DNA from: JAEUWI01 sp942492815
Lineage (GTDB): Bacteria; Hydrogenedentota; Hydrogenedentia; Hydrogenedentales; JAEUWI01
DNA length: 64,000 nucleotides
Direction of reading: 5' to 3'
Assembly: GCA_942492815.1 (NCBI GenBank)
Contig: OW818658.1
Location: 2,604,001-2,668,000, forward strand
A model generated the notes under the pieces. The model did no database searches. It saw only the letters and a list, made by a program, of their open reading frames with translations, and had not been told where the DNA came from. A program made the translations under genes and the position numbers. Position 1 is the first letter of the stretch, and each line of letters begins with the position of its first letter. Positions 45,801 to 52,658 of the stretch are shown here, in pieces.

Positions 45801-46362
45801 CCCGTTCCTGTTCTTCAATGCCATGGATCATCAGCTCGACGAGGTAATTGTCCTTGCCAAAAATTTCGATGTAACGCTTCAATTCCTGGACGGCGAGATC
45901 CATGTTGCCCGCAAGGATGGCTTGGGGCACGCGGCCCGCGAGGCAGGAAGTTGTAGCGATCAGCCCTTCCCGGTGCTTGTAGAGGAGTTCGTCGTCCACG
46001 CGGGGTTTGTAGTAGAAACCTTCGAGGTAACCCTTGGAGCTGAGCTTGCACAGGTTGTGGTAACCCGTCACGTTTTCGCAGAGAAGCAGGAAGTGGTTGT
46101 TGTAGGAGTTTAGAAACTTCTTGGTGGTGTCCGTGCGGCCTTCGGGAGCCACATAGAGTTCGCAACCGATAATGGGTTTGATGCCCTTGGCCTTGGCTGC
46201 CTGGTAAAACTCCACAGCACCGAAAAGGTTGCCGTGGTCCGTCAGGGCACAGGCTTCCATGCCGTATTTCTGGCAACGATCCAGCAGTTCCTTGGTCTTA
46301 CAGGCGCCATCCAGCACGCTGTAGTCGGAATGGACGTGGAGGTGCACAAAACCACAACTCAT
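42823..46362 (-). CDS. dnaE: DNA polymerase III subunit alpha
   Basis: 1179 aa from the ATG at 46362, 9 nt after GGGAG; the ATG overlaps the pncC stop as ATGA. The N-terminal PHP domain (FVHLHVHSDYSVLDGACK, ALTDHGNLFG) keeps the metal-binding His residues, so it may be an active phosphoesterase. The polymerase core has PGRGSGAGSIVAY and the catalytic acidic motif PDFDIDFCYNRR, then FGRMLAKNVIRNVGRVLG, a helix-hairpin-helix region and an OB fold near the C terminus (AGGVISTLRIHVTKTNKRMAFV). Normal DnaE1-type length. The replicative polymerase. Confidence 0.97.
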   Translation of the reverse strand: MSCGFVHLHVHSDYSVLDGACKTKELLDRCQKYGMEACALTDHGNLFGAVEFYQAAKAKGIKPIIGCELYVAPEGRTDTTKKFLNSYNNHFLLLCENVTGYHNLCKLSSKGYLEGFYYKPRVDDELLYKHREGLIATTSCLAGRVPQAILAGNMDLAVQELKRYIEIFGKDNYLVELMIHGIEEQERVNPVLCQLAEDHGLMVIATNDCHYIDQSDAEAHEALLCVQTGTTLEDEKRFKFPTNQFHFRSPEEMVEVFKDYPEAVSNTLKVAERCNLEIPLGESLIPKYQPEGGYKEGETPFSYLRDLVLKGVEARYGSPPVQEFLDRAEFELSVIDRMNFVDYFLVVWDLINFANLEGIPVGPGRGSGAGSIVAYTLKITNIDPMRYKLLFERFLNPDRVSMPDFDIDFCYNRREEMIAYAYRKYGRENVSQIITFGRMLAKNVIRNVGRVLGMSYGDVDRIAKLVPDELKIKLKDAREKVPELDEIIQQDPQVAKLWRLASRLEGTIGNCGTHAAGVVICDHDLTDHVALYKASNSDTVATQVEMKCVEEVGLLKMDFLGLRTLTVVHEAVRLIREGRGVSIDIDNISCDDDKTYALLRSGQTTGVFQLESSGMRDLAKRIGLQSLEEMSALVALFRPGPMQFIDTYIQGKYNTDSIEYDHPVTKPILEETYGIAVYQEQVMQLVQACAGFSLGQADIVRRAMGKKKKELLDEQKAKFVEGCATKDIDAKLANVIWDKIETFAGYGFNKSHSVAYAFVAYQTAYLKANYPVEFMCALLTSESGNLDKVALYVDECRRMGINVLPPDVNHSWNYFAVDGKSIRFGMGAIKNVGEGPTAAITEERTKNGPFESLFEFCQRVDTRTVNRRCIESLNKAGAFTGMDWNRRQVEAVLDQALGEGQSAQRDRDAGQFSLFDMDGMEDTMATMHQKPELPEYPDHEVLQMEKELLGLYISSHPLDPYADILKRFCSPNLGMLREYKDGETVNAGGVISTLRIHVTKTNKRMAFVNLETLQGPVEVTVFSDVFEQKAGIITQDMIVMMPSKVGYRNDEPGLLANDVFALEDSEKHLSRAVHVRIPQEHMVPEQLDKLAELLGNSRGNCDVYLHCRTAEGRDVTIHPHEACLVPATRPFLRAVEAIVGHDNAWLSGGMGLPTHRPQEIAPREKKPWEKKRSPEMART

Positions 46363-46841
46363 GAATTCAAACTCTCCCAAACCAGGTTCAGCGCGGCGTC
46401 CGCCGTCTGCATTTTGATAGATTCACGGTCCCCGTGAAACAGGCACTTCGCCGTGCGCGTGTTACCGGCGCTCGCCACAGCCATGTAGACCAGACCCACG
46501 GGCTTCTCCGCCGTATCACCGCCCGGTCCGGCGATCCCGGTGACCGCGATGGCGAGGTCGGTACCGAGGGTCTGACGCGCGCCTTCGGCCATGGCCCGTG
46601 CGCATTCTTCGCTCACGGCCCCGTGGGTTTCCAGGGTCAAGGACGGCACGGCAAGCAGGTTCACCTTCACCTGGTTGCTGTAGGCCACGATGCCGCCGAT
46701 AAAAGGGGTTGACGCGCCGGGCACATTAGTGAGACGATGGGCAATCAGGCCGCCACTGCACGATTCGGCGGTTGCAATCGTTTTTCCGCTATCGACAAGA
46801 TAGGAGATGAGGCGATTTTCCGGTGGCGAATGGTGAGGCAA
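46359..46841 (-). CDS. pncC: Nicotinamide-nucleotide amidohydrolase PncC (CinA C-terminal domain)
   Basis: 160 aa. The start is a TTG at 46841, supported by AAGGA eight nt upstream; no ATG lies near. The sequence IATAESCSGGLIAHRLTNVPGAST with the catalytic Ser, GGIVAYSNQVKVNLL, SEECARAMAEGAR and AVTGIAGPGGDTAEKPVGLVYMA match the family throughout. This stand-alone domain deamidates nicotinamide mononucleotide. It overlaps dnaE by the ATGA arrangement, so the two are probably transcribed together. Confidence 0.9.
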   Translation of the reverse strand: MPHHSPPENRLISYLVDSGKTIATAESCSGGLIAHRLTNVPGASTPFIGGIVAYSNQVKVNLLAVPSLTLETHGAVSEECARAMAEGARQTLGTDLAIAVTGIAGPGGDTAEKPVGLVYMAVASAGNTRTAKCLFHGDRESIKMQTADAALNLVWESLNS

Positions 46842-46937
46842 TGTGGGTTCCTTCGGGTTGCCCTAACCGTAGCATCGGCACCGGTCCGAGCGCAAGATTG
46901 AATCGGGAATTTGCCCGATTTTGTTCAAAACAGGTAC

Positions 46938-46966
46938 TTGTTCTCTTCGGGAAACACGGGTATACT
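46938..46966 (+). promoter_or_regulatory. Sigma70 promoter of the lytic transglycosylase gene
   Basis: TTGTTC, 17-bp spacer, TATACT. The ATG at 46974 lies 7 nt after the -10 box, at the expected transcription start, so the mRNA may be leaderless. Confidence 0.55.
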
Positions 46967-46973
46967 ATTTACA

Positions 46974-48041
46974 ATGAACTATGCAATCTTGAAAAAGCTG
47001 GGATGTTCCTGTCGCCATGCCTGCGGGTCGCTGGTGGGATGTTCTCTTGCTTTCGCCCCTGCTCTTCTCGTGGCCGGTGCGGCCCTCCTTTCGCCCGAAC
47101 GCGCCTGCGCGGAAGCCACGCCCAAGGTGGTCAGCCGGCAACACACCCAGATTCGCCGGAACAATGCGGCGGAACGGCGTAAAGAGAACAACCTCAAGTC
47201 GTTCAAGAGCAGCGAAGGAACGCCCACGCTGACGAATCGCCCTTCCAAGTCGAAGTATAAGAACAAGGAAGAGTACGAGGAGGTCAAGATTGACTTCCAG
47301 CCGATTTATATCGATCCCAAGTGGCGGCAGAAGAAGCGCGCGCGCAGCAATACGAAGATGACGATGACCTATGGCTCCGAAGAGATTCGGGCCATCATCA
47401 CTGAGCACTCGAAACGCTACAACGTCGACGAAGCGCTAATCTCCGCCGTGATCAAGGTGGAAAGCAATTGGAACCCCAATGCGGTCTCATCCGCTGGCGC
47501 GTGCGGCTTGATGCAGCTCATGCCGGGCACGGCGGGCGATATGGGGGTTTCCGATATCTTCGATCCCTATGAAAATATCGCCGGTGGCACGCAATATCTT
47601 TCGAAGATGCTGGAAATGTTCAACGACGATACAACCCTTGCGCTGGCCGCCTACAATGCGGGGCCGGGCAATGTGTTGAAGCATGGCGGCATTCCTCCCT
47701 TCGAGGAAACGCAGAACTACGTGGTCAAGGTTCAGAACCTTCTGGGCGGTGTGGTCCTCGCCAGTGCGGCCCCTCCCCAGGCCAGCGTTTTCTCCAAGAA
47801 GGCGGGCACGGCATCGACGGGTACCGCCAAGGCCAGCACACCGCCTCCTTCGCGGGATCGGGCACGTCCTGGACAGCCTCTGCAAGGCAGCCACCTGTAT
47901 CTCGTCCATTTCAACAGCGGCCTCAGCCAGCCGGCGGATGACGTGGTGGATGTTGACCCCTACTACGAGATTAAGTATGGCCGTCGCTCATTCCAGGTTC
48001 GCAAAGACCTGGTGAAGGAAGTAGTCAAGAAGGCTTCCTGA
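46974..48041 (+). CDS. Lytic transglycosylase (SLT domain)
   Basis: 355 aa from the ATG at 46974. A signal peptide (CSLAFAPALLVAGAALL...ACA) leads to a basic linker and an SLT domain: ALISAVIKVESNWNPNA with the catalytic Glu near residue 163, SAGACGLMQLMPGTA, ENIAGGTQYL and LALAAYNAGPGNV. The C-terminal tail ends HLYLVHFNSG...YEIKYGRRSFQV, a short beta-rich segment I do not recognise. It cleaves peptidoglycan in the periplasm. No Shine-Dalgarno precedes the ATG, which agrees with a leaderless message. An upstream GTG/ATG at 46911 lies before the promoter and is unlikely. Confidence 0.9.
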   Translation: MNYAILKKLGCSCRHACGSLVGCSLAFAPALLVAGAALLSPERACAEATPKVVSRQHTQIRRNNAAERRKENNLKSFKSSEGTPTLTNRPSKSKYKNKEEYEEVKIDFQPIYIDPKWRQKKRARSNTKMTMTYGSEEIRAIITEHSKRYNVDEALISAVIKVESNWNPNAVSSAGACGLMQLMPGTAGDMGVSDIFDPYENIAGGTQYLSKMLEMFNDDTTLALAAYNAGPGNVLKHGGIPPFEETQNYVVKVQNLLGGVVLASAAPPQASVFSKKAGTASTGTAKASTPPPSRDRARPGQPLQGSHLYLVHFNSGLSQPADDVVDVDPYYEIKYGRRSFQVRKDLVKEVVKKAS

Positions 48042-48197
48042 CGGGGACTGCATCCGTCTGCCGCGCCATGCTCCTGTGACAATTCGGCAATGCGGGGTTC
48101 TTTGCTTCTCTTACTTGAAGGAATGACCGGACAACTCGCAGGGGTGCGTAAAAACATTTCGAGATCGACGATCTTACAACTCGCGGGCAAATTTCAC

Positions 48198-49226
48198 ATG
48201 ATTATGAGATTTAGTTGTAAAGCACAACTGAGAATTTGGCGGCTATGGTACGTAAGTCTACCAATTAGCGTGCTATCCCTCTCTTTCGGCTCATTAATCG
48301 CGTACGGAGGTCCCACTGACACTACCGAATCTGAAAGCTTCGGAGTATTTCAGCGAGATGAGCTTCAAGAAAGGCTATCGGCTTGGGACAGTCGCTTCGA
48401 ATCCAGCTATGTGTATCGCATGCGTCCAGATTCTTCAGGTACGTGCCTATTTGTGCATTGCAAGCCAAGAGACGCGAGCACAGGCGGATACTTGGTAAGG
48501 CTCAATGATGGCAAGATAACACTGCTGCATACCCAACTCCCCGCCCAGAACGTTTGGTGGGACAATAGCGGAAATATAATTGCTTACAGTGATAAGACTC
48601 CATACAGTGGAAAAGCCATTGGTCATAAGAGCGTTCTACTGGGGTTGCATACTGTTCAAATCAAGGGGGCGATATTCGATTTTGGGAGCGGGGATACGTC
48701 CACGCTTTTCGATATCTCCGAGGACGGAAACTGGATATACGTATTCGAGATTTACAGAGAAATTGACGGCCTCTCAAGTTCCAAGTCAAACTCTGTTCGA
48801 CTGAGAATCTCGAATAGCCAGCAGCCTGGTCATGTATTGTTTGAAGCGAACTACCCGAAAATACCGTCACTATTTCTGCGTGGTGAGACTCTTAATGTAA
48901 TCTCTCAAGTGAACGAAAAATATGGATGTCGAAAATACCTCCAAGAGAAGTTGGAGGTTCGTGATGGCAAGTTGATGCCGGACGAGAGAGTCCAAGTGGC
49001 TGCGAGGGACACGCTATTCTCTTCCCACTATAGGATTAGCACGCTAAGTTCGGACTCGAAGTTCCTTTTCATCTTCTGTTCAGTGGATATGCCATTTAGC
49101 GCAAAATCCCATATTCAGCAAATCTCACTGTCTGGAACACATACCGCTGAGCGGGTTCGCACAATTCCAAACAATGTAACTATCTCTCCTGTGAATTGGG
49201 AGAATCCAGTGAAGGCCGTGGAATAG
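48198..49226 (+). CDS. AT-rich exported protein of unknown function
   Basis: 342 aa from the ATG at 48198; ATG 48204 is equally possible, neither has a good ribosome site, and a longer frame reaches 48090. One hydrophobic N-terminal segment (WYVSLPISVLSLSFGSLIAYG) is followed by beta-rich repeats with Trp/Asp/Gly/Asn (QNVWWDNSGNIIAYSDK, ISEDGNWIYVFEIY, SSDSKFLFIFCSVDM), which suggests a beta-propeller-like fold. The sequence is clearly richer in A and T than every neighbour and uses A/T-ending codons, so recent transfer is likely. Confidence 0.65.
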   Translation: MIMRFSCKAQLRIWRLWYVSLPISVLSLSFGSLIAYGGPTDTTESESFGVFQRDELQERLSAWDSRFESSYVYRMRPDSSGTCLFVHCKPRDASTGGYLVRLNDGKITLLHTQLPAQNVWWDNSGNIIAYSDKTPYSGKAIGHKSVLLGLHTVQIKGAIFDFGSGDTSTLFDISEDGNWIYVFEIYREIDGLSSSKSNSVRLRISNSQQPGHVLFEANYPKIPSLFLRGETLNVISQVNEKYGCRKYLQEKLEVRDGKLMPDERVQVAARDTLFSSHYRISTLSSDSKFLFIFCSVDMPFSAKSHIQQISLSGTHTAERVRTIPNNVTISPVNWENPVKAVE

Positions 49227-49443
49227 GCTGGCAAGACGTTCCGGTCGATATTCTGCCATTGTGTTAAGTTTTCGCCCGTTTGAAGCTGGAATCGTGACGC
49301 GGACGGTCCCAGAGGCTTCTCACCCATCCACAGGGACAGCCACGCGCGTTGACGGTCCTGCCGCAGCGGTGAGTGGCTTGAGTGAGCCGTAGAAGCTTCC
49401 GTTTGGAATAATGGTGGGCGCGTGTCCGTCCCCTGTCCCCGAG

Positions 49444-50364
49444 CTACAACGTCGCCAGAAGTTCTTCTCCTTTGCCACGACATTCGGCGTCCACCCCAGG
49501 CATGCCCAGCAGTTCATCCAGCCAGCGCCGCGCCCCCTCCCGTTCTCCCTTGCTCTTAAGAATCTGCGCTAGATAGACCCGTCCCATGTGAAAGTCCGGG
49601 CTATGAACCATGCACTTTTCCAGCACGGCTACCGCATCACCCAGGCGTGCCTGTTGAATATGCAGGTCTGTCAGGATGCAGGCGGCCATCGTATTGCGCT
49701 CGTCCACGGCGAAGCCGCGCTCCGCGTAGCGGGTTGCGGTGGCGAGTTCCTTCCGGTTCATATAGAACTCCGCCGCCAGGAGGTAACCTTCCTGCCGCTT
49801 GGAGGATGGAATATCCTTCGGGCAGAAGAAGATCCCGTATTCAAGCCCGGAGGCCAGCCCGAACTTCCAGAACTCGGGCGCGAAGGGGTGAAAATCGTCC
49901 AGGTACCACTCGCTGCGGTGAAGCTCGGCCGGGTTGCCATAGGCTTCCGGGTGGAGCCACCCCTCCCCGATGGGAATATTGACCATGAGCAACTTATTGG
50001 ACTTCGCGTATAGTGTCTCCACGACGGCCTCGGCTTCGTCCTTGAACATGTGCTCGATGACGTCGCCCGCGATGATGAGATCGTAGTTGTCGATCTGCTT
50101 GCAGAGGTCACGCACGTCGCCGATCATGATGTTGGAGTACAGAAAACGCTGGTGCTCCATGATGTAGGGTTCGAAGAATTCGATGGCGTCGATGCGCGTG
50201 GTCCACTGGTGCTTGTAGGGGCGGCCTGGGAAAACATCCAAGTACTCACGGCACAGATAGCCCCACTTCCCGAACCCGCAGCCTACATCCAGCACCGACT
50301 TCGGCTGAAGCTGGATGATTTTGTTCAGGCAATGGGTGATCTGGACCTGGATGCTGACCGGCAC
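49444..50364 (-). CDS. SAM-dependent methyltransferase with TPR-like tail
   Basis: 306 aa from a GTG at 50364, supported by AAGGAG eight nt upstream. Motif I VLDVGCGFGKWGYLC lies near residue 24-38, IDAIEFFEPY and IAGDVIEHMFKDEAEAV follow. The last third (QEGYLLAAEFYMNRKELATATRYAERGF..., AVAVLEKCMVHSPDFHMGRVYLAQIL) reads like two or three tetratricopeptide helical pairs. Methyltransferases of this general kind modify sugars or polyketides, but the substrate is unknown. It is transcribed convergently to the AT-rich gene. Confidence 0.75.
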   Translation of the reverse strand: MPVSIQVQITHCLNKIIQLQPKSVLDVGCGFGKWGYLCREYLDVFPGRPYKHQWTTRIDAIEFFEPYIMEHQRFLYSNIMIGDVRDLCKQIDNYDLIIAGDVIEHMFKDEAEAVVETLYAKSNKLLMVNIPIGEGWLHPEAYGNPAELHRSEWYLDDFHPFAPEFWKFGLASGLEYGIFFCPKDIPSSKRQEGYLLAAEFYMNRKELATATRYAERGFAVDERNTMAACILTDLHIQQARLGDAVAVLEKCMVHSPDFHMGRVYLAQILKSKGEREGARRWLDELLGMPGVDAECRGKGEELLATL

Positions 50365-50602
50365 GGCGATGCTCCTTCGGGGTTGCCTCTCGACTGGACC
50401 CGATTATACGCGGAAGGGAGTGTGTGTGATCAAAAAGACAAGACGCGGCGTGGGATTCCGTGTCCTTCCGAGTGCCCAGTGGGAAGCGCCTGCCCACGGT
50501 TCATGCTCCGTCAGGCAAAATGGGGCTTGAACTTCCAAGTCCGAGGAGGAGGCCGAATCGACTGCGCCCATCCCAGCGCAGCAATCAGATCGGGGCATTT
50601 CG

Positions 50603-50929
50603 TTACATTTTGGGGAAGTCGTCTTCCTCAAGGGGGCGCTGGCGTGTATGGCGGATGTGGTGAACCCGCACCTCCTCCCCCTCCACTGTGAACAGAACTC
50701 TATACGTATCACGGCCACCACCGTATAGCAACTGGCGCACATTCACATTGAACGCGCGAGACTCAAACGCAAGGCTACATCGGAACGGCAACTCCGAGAG
50801 CGACCCAGTTGCCGCTTCCAAACCAATCAGCCAGGCAGCGGCGTACTCCAGGGAGATTTCAGCTCGACTGAGCAATATAGCTTCGATGTCCGCGAGCGCG
50901 GTTGGGCTAATCGCGACTCGGAATACCAT
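50603..50929 (-). CDS. ParE/RelE-type toxin
   Basis: 108 aa from the ATG at 50929. The N terminus FRVAISPTALADIEAIL and the C-terminal RVLFTVEGEEVRVHHIRHTRQRPL fit ParE/RelE-type toxins; conserved basic residues line the end of the chain. The start lies 23 nt inside the end of the preceding antitoxin gene, the common gene order. Whether the toxin poisons gyrase (ParE) or cleaves mRNA (RelE) cannot be told. Confidence 0.85.
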   Translation of the reverse strand: MVFRVAISPTALADIEAILLSRAEISLEYAAAWLIGLEAATGSLSELPFRCSLAFESRAFNVNVRQLLYGGGRDTYRVLFTVEGEEVRVHHIRHTRQRPLEEDDFPKM

Positions 50930-51200
50930 GCTTTTCTCGAAGAGCCGCGAAGCCCTCTCGAAGTGGAATTCCTTCACCCCGCTCAAATTCGGCCATGGAC
51001 GCCTTAACTGCGGCGATGGCCTCAATGGAATCGAGACGGTCCAGTAGCGCCTGGTAGGCTTCCGCATCCTGAACAACGACCTCGGCTTTGCCGTCCACGG
51101 TCAATATCTCGGGCTGCCCGCTGGACTTGAGCCGAGTGAGGTGGTCCATGGCGTGCTGGGTGAATTCGAGTAGGCTATATGTTTCTTCTGCTTGCACCAT
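50907..51200 (-). CDS. Phd/YefM-like antitoxin
   Basis: 97 aa from the ATG at 51200, seven nt after GGAG; an ATG at 51224 would extend it by eight residues. SLLEFTQHAMDHLTRLKSSG and QPEILTVDGKAEVVVQDAEAYQALL have the Phd/YefM DNA-binding pattern; the C terminus (EGIPLREGFAALREKHG) would wrap the toxin. Autoregulation of the operon is expected for the family. Confidence 0.85.
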   Translation of the reverse strand: MVQAEETYSLLEFTQHAMDHLTRLKSSGQPEILTVDGKAEVVVQDAEAYQALLDRLDSIEAIAAVKASMAEFERGEGIPLREGFAALREKHGIPSRD

Positions 51201-51316
51201 CGTTCTGCTCCACGGTATGTACATTCCGTTGCGGTTATGGTGCCACGGGCGGTATGGGGAGTCAACCCAAGACCGAGTACGCCTTGGAGCCCTCAAACCT
51301 GTTGACATGAGTGAAA

Positions 51317-52453
51317 TTACGCCAGCGCCTTCTCGAAGTCTGCGATAAGATCCTCGATGTCCTCCAGGCCGACCGACACACGGATCAGATTCTCCGCGAT
51401 GCCCATTTCTCTTCTTGCCTGCTCGGGGATGGTGCCGTGAGTCATGGTCCAGGGGTATTCGATGAGGGACTCGACGCCGCCGAGGGAAACGGCCTGGGAG
51501 AAGAGCTCGAGCTTGCCGAGGAGATCGTAGGCCTCGGAGACGCCTCCTTTGACGTAGAAGGAGAAGGTGCCCCCCGCGCCTCGCGCCTGCTTTTTGTTCA
51601 GTTCGTATTGCGGGTGGCTGGGCAGGCCGGGATAGAGCACCTTTTCGATCTTCGGATGGGCTTCGAGGAACTCGGCGAGAGCCTGGGCGTTCTTGAGGTG
51701 GGCGTCCATGCGCAGGGCGAGGGTCTTGATGCCGCGTAGCACGAGAAAGCTGTCCCACGGGCCCTGGACGGCGCCGATGGCGTTCTGCAGGTAGTACACG
51801 CGGTTACCAAGCTCTTCGTCCTTCACCACGACGCCGCCGCCGACCACATCAGAGTGGCCGTTGATATATTTAGTGGTGGAATGGACCACGATGTCGATGC
51901 CGAGATCCAGGGGATTCTGCAGATAGGGCGACAGGAAGGTATTGTCCACCACGGTGAGGATGTTGTTGGCCTGGCCGATCTTGGCGAGGGCTTCCAGATC
52001 CACCACGGTCATGAGGGGGTTCGTGGGGGACTCGATCCAGATCATCTTCGTATTGGGCTTGATCGCGTGGCGCACGGCGGGCAGATCGGTAAGATCGAGC
52101 AGATCGATTTCGATGCCCTTATTCTTGATGACGTTCATGGCCACGCGGTAGGTACCGCCGTAACACTCGTGACTGAGGATCAGGTGGTCACCGGCGTTGA
52201 GGAGCATGAGCAGGGTCGTCTCCGCCGCCATGCCGGTGGCGAAGGCAAAGCCCCGCGTGCCATTTTCCAGCGAAGCGAGACACTCCTCCAAGGCCTTCCG
52301 GGTCGGGTTGCCCGAGCGGGAGTAGTCGAACTCGCCCGAGTCGTCGGGCGCGTTGAAAGCAAAGGTGGAGGTCTGATAGACCGGGGTCATGACCGCGCCG
52401 TGGAGCGGGTCGGGACCCTGTCCGGCGTGTATGGCTCTGGTACGGAATTGCAC
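51317..52453 (-). CDS. Cystathionine gamma-synthase/lyase family PLP enzyme
   Basis: 378 aa from a GTG at 52453, eight nt after GGAG (MQFRTRAIHAGQGPDP); the ORF upstream is non-coding in character. PLP features: DYSRSGNPTRKALEECLA, FATGMAA, VVDNTFLSPYLQNPLDLG and the Schiff-base Lys in VVHSTTKYINGHSD; SLGGVESLIEYPWTMTH ends the domain. It makes cystathionine from an activated homoserine, or breaks it, in the methionine/cysteine pathways; the exact member cannot be decided. The gene is divergent from the crcB operon with an IS element between. Confidence 0.92.
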   Translation of the reverse strand: MQFRTRAIHAGQGPDPLHGAVMTPVYQTSTFAFNAPDDSGEFDYSRSGNPTRKALEECLASLENGTRGFAFATGMAAETTLLMLLNAGDHLILSHECYGGTYRVAMNVIKNKGIEIDLLDLTDLPAVRHAIKPNTKMIWIESPTNPLMTVVDLEALAKIGQANNILTVVDNTFLSPYLQNPLDLGIDIVVHSTTKYINGHSDVVGGGVVVKDEELGNRVYYLQNAIGAVQGPWDSFLVLRGIKTLALRMDAHLKNAQALAEFLEAHPKIEKVLYPGLPSHPQYELNKKQARGAGGTFSFYVKGGVSEAYDLLGKLELFSQAVSLGGVESLIEYPWTMTHGTIPEQARREMGIAENLIRVSVGLEDIEDLIADFEKALA

Positions 52454-52532
52454 GGGAAATACTCCGGGGTTGGGGATCACGGTAACGCGGAATTGTAGCA
52501 GCTTGCGGGGGAGAATGGACAGTTGACGTGTC

Positions 52533-52563
52533 CAATTGACAATTGACAATGGACAATTGACAA
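52533..52563. repeat. Tandem 7-bp repeat array, left arm of an inverted pair
   Basis: On the minus strand it reads TTGTCAA TTGTCCA TTGTCAA TTGTCAA plus TTG. The same heptads, inverted in orientation, lie at 54200-54230 with the variant heptad in a different place. Confidence 0.8.
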
Positions 52564-52650
52564 CGAATGGACTGATGCGACGGATACGTGCTATTGACAA
52601 AATCAGTCGCCCTGTCTGCCCTAAAATTATCTCCCACACCAGAAAAGTTA

Positions 52651-52658
52651 AAAATTGT
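52651..52658. repeat. IS66 target-site duplication, left copy
   Basis: AAAATTGT, identical to 54196-54203. Confidence 0.9.

Noticed and set aside
39349..46113. Long plus-strand frames opposite the hybrid kinase and dnaE
   Set aside because: Antisense shadows; low-complexity Gly/His/Val composition and no recognisable domain.
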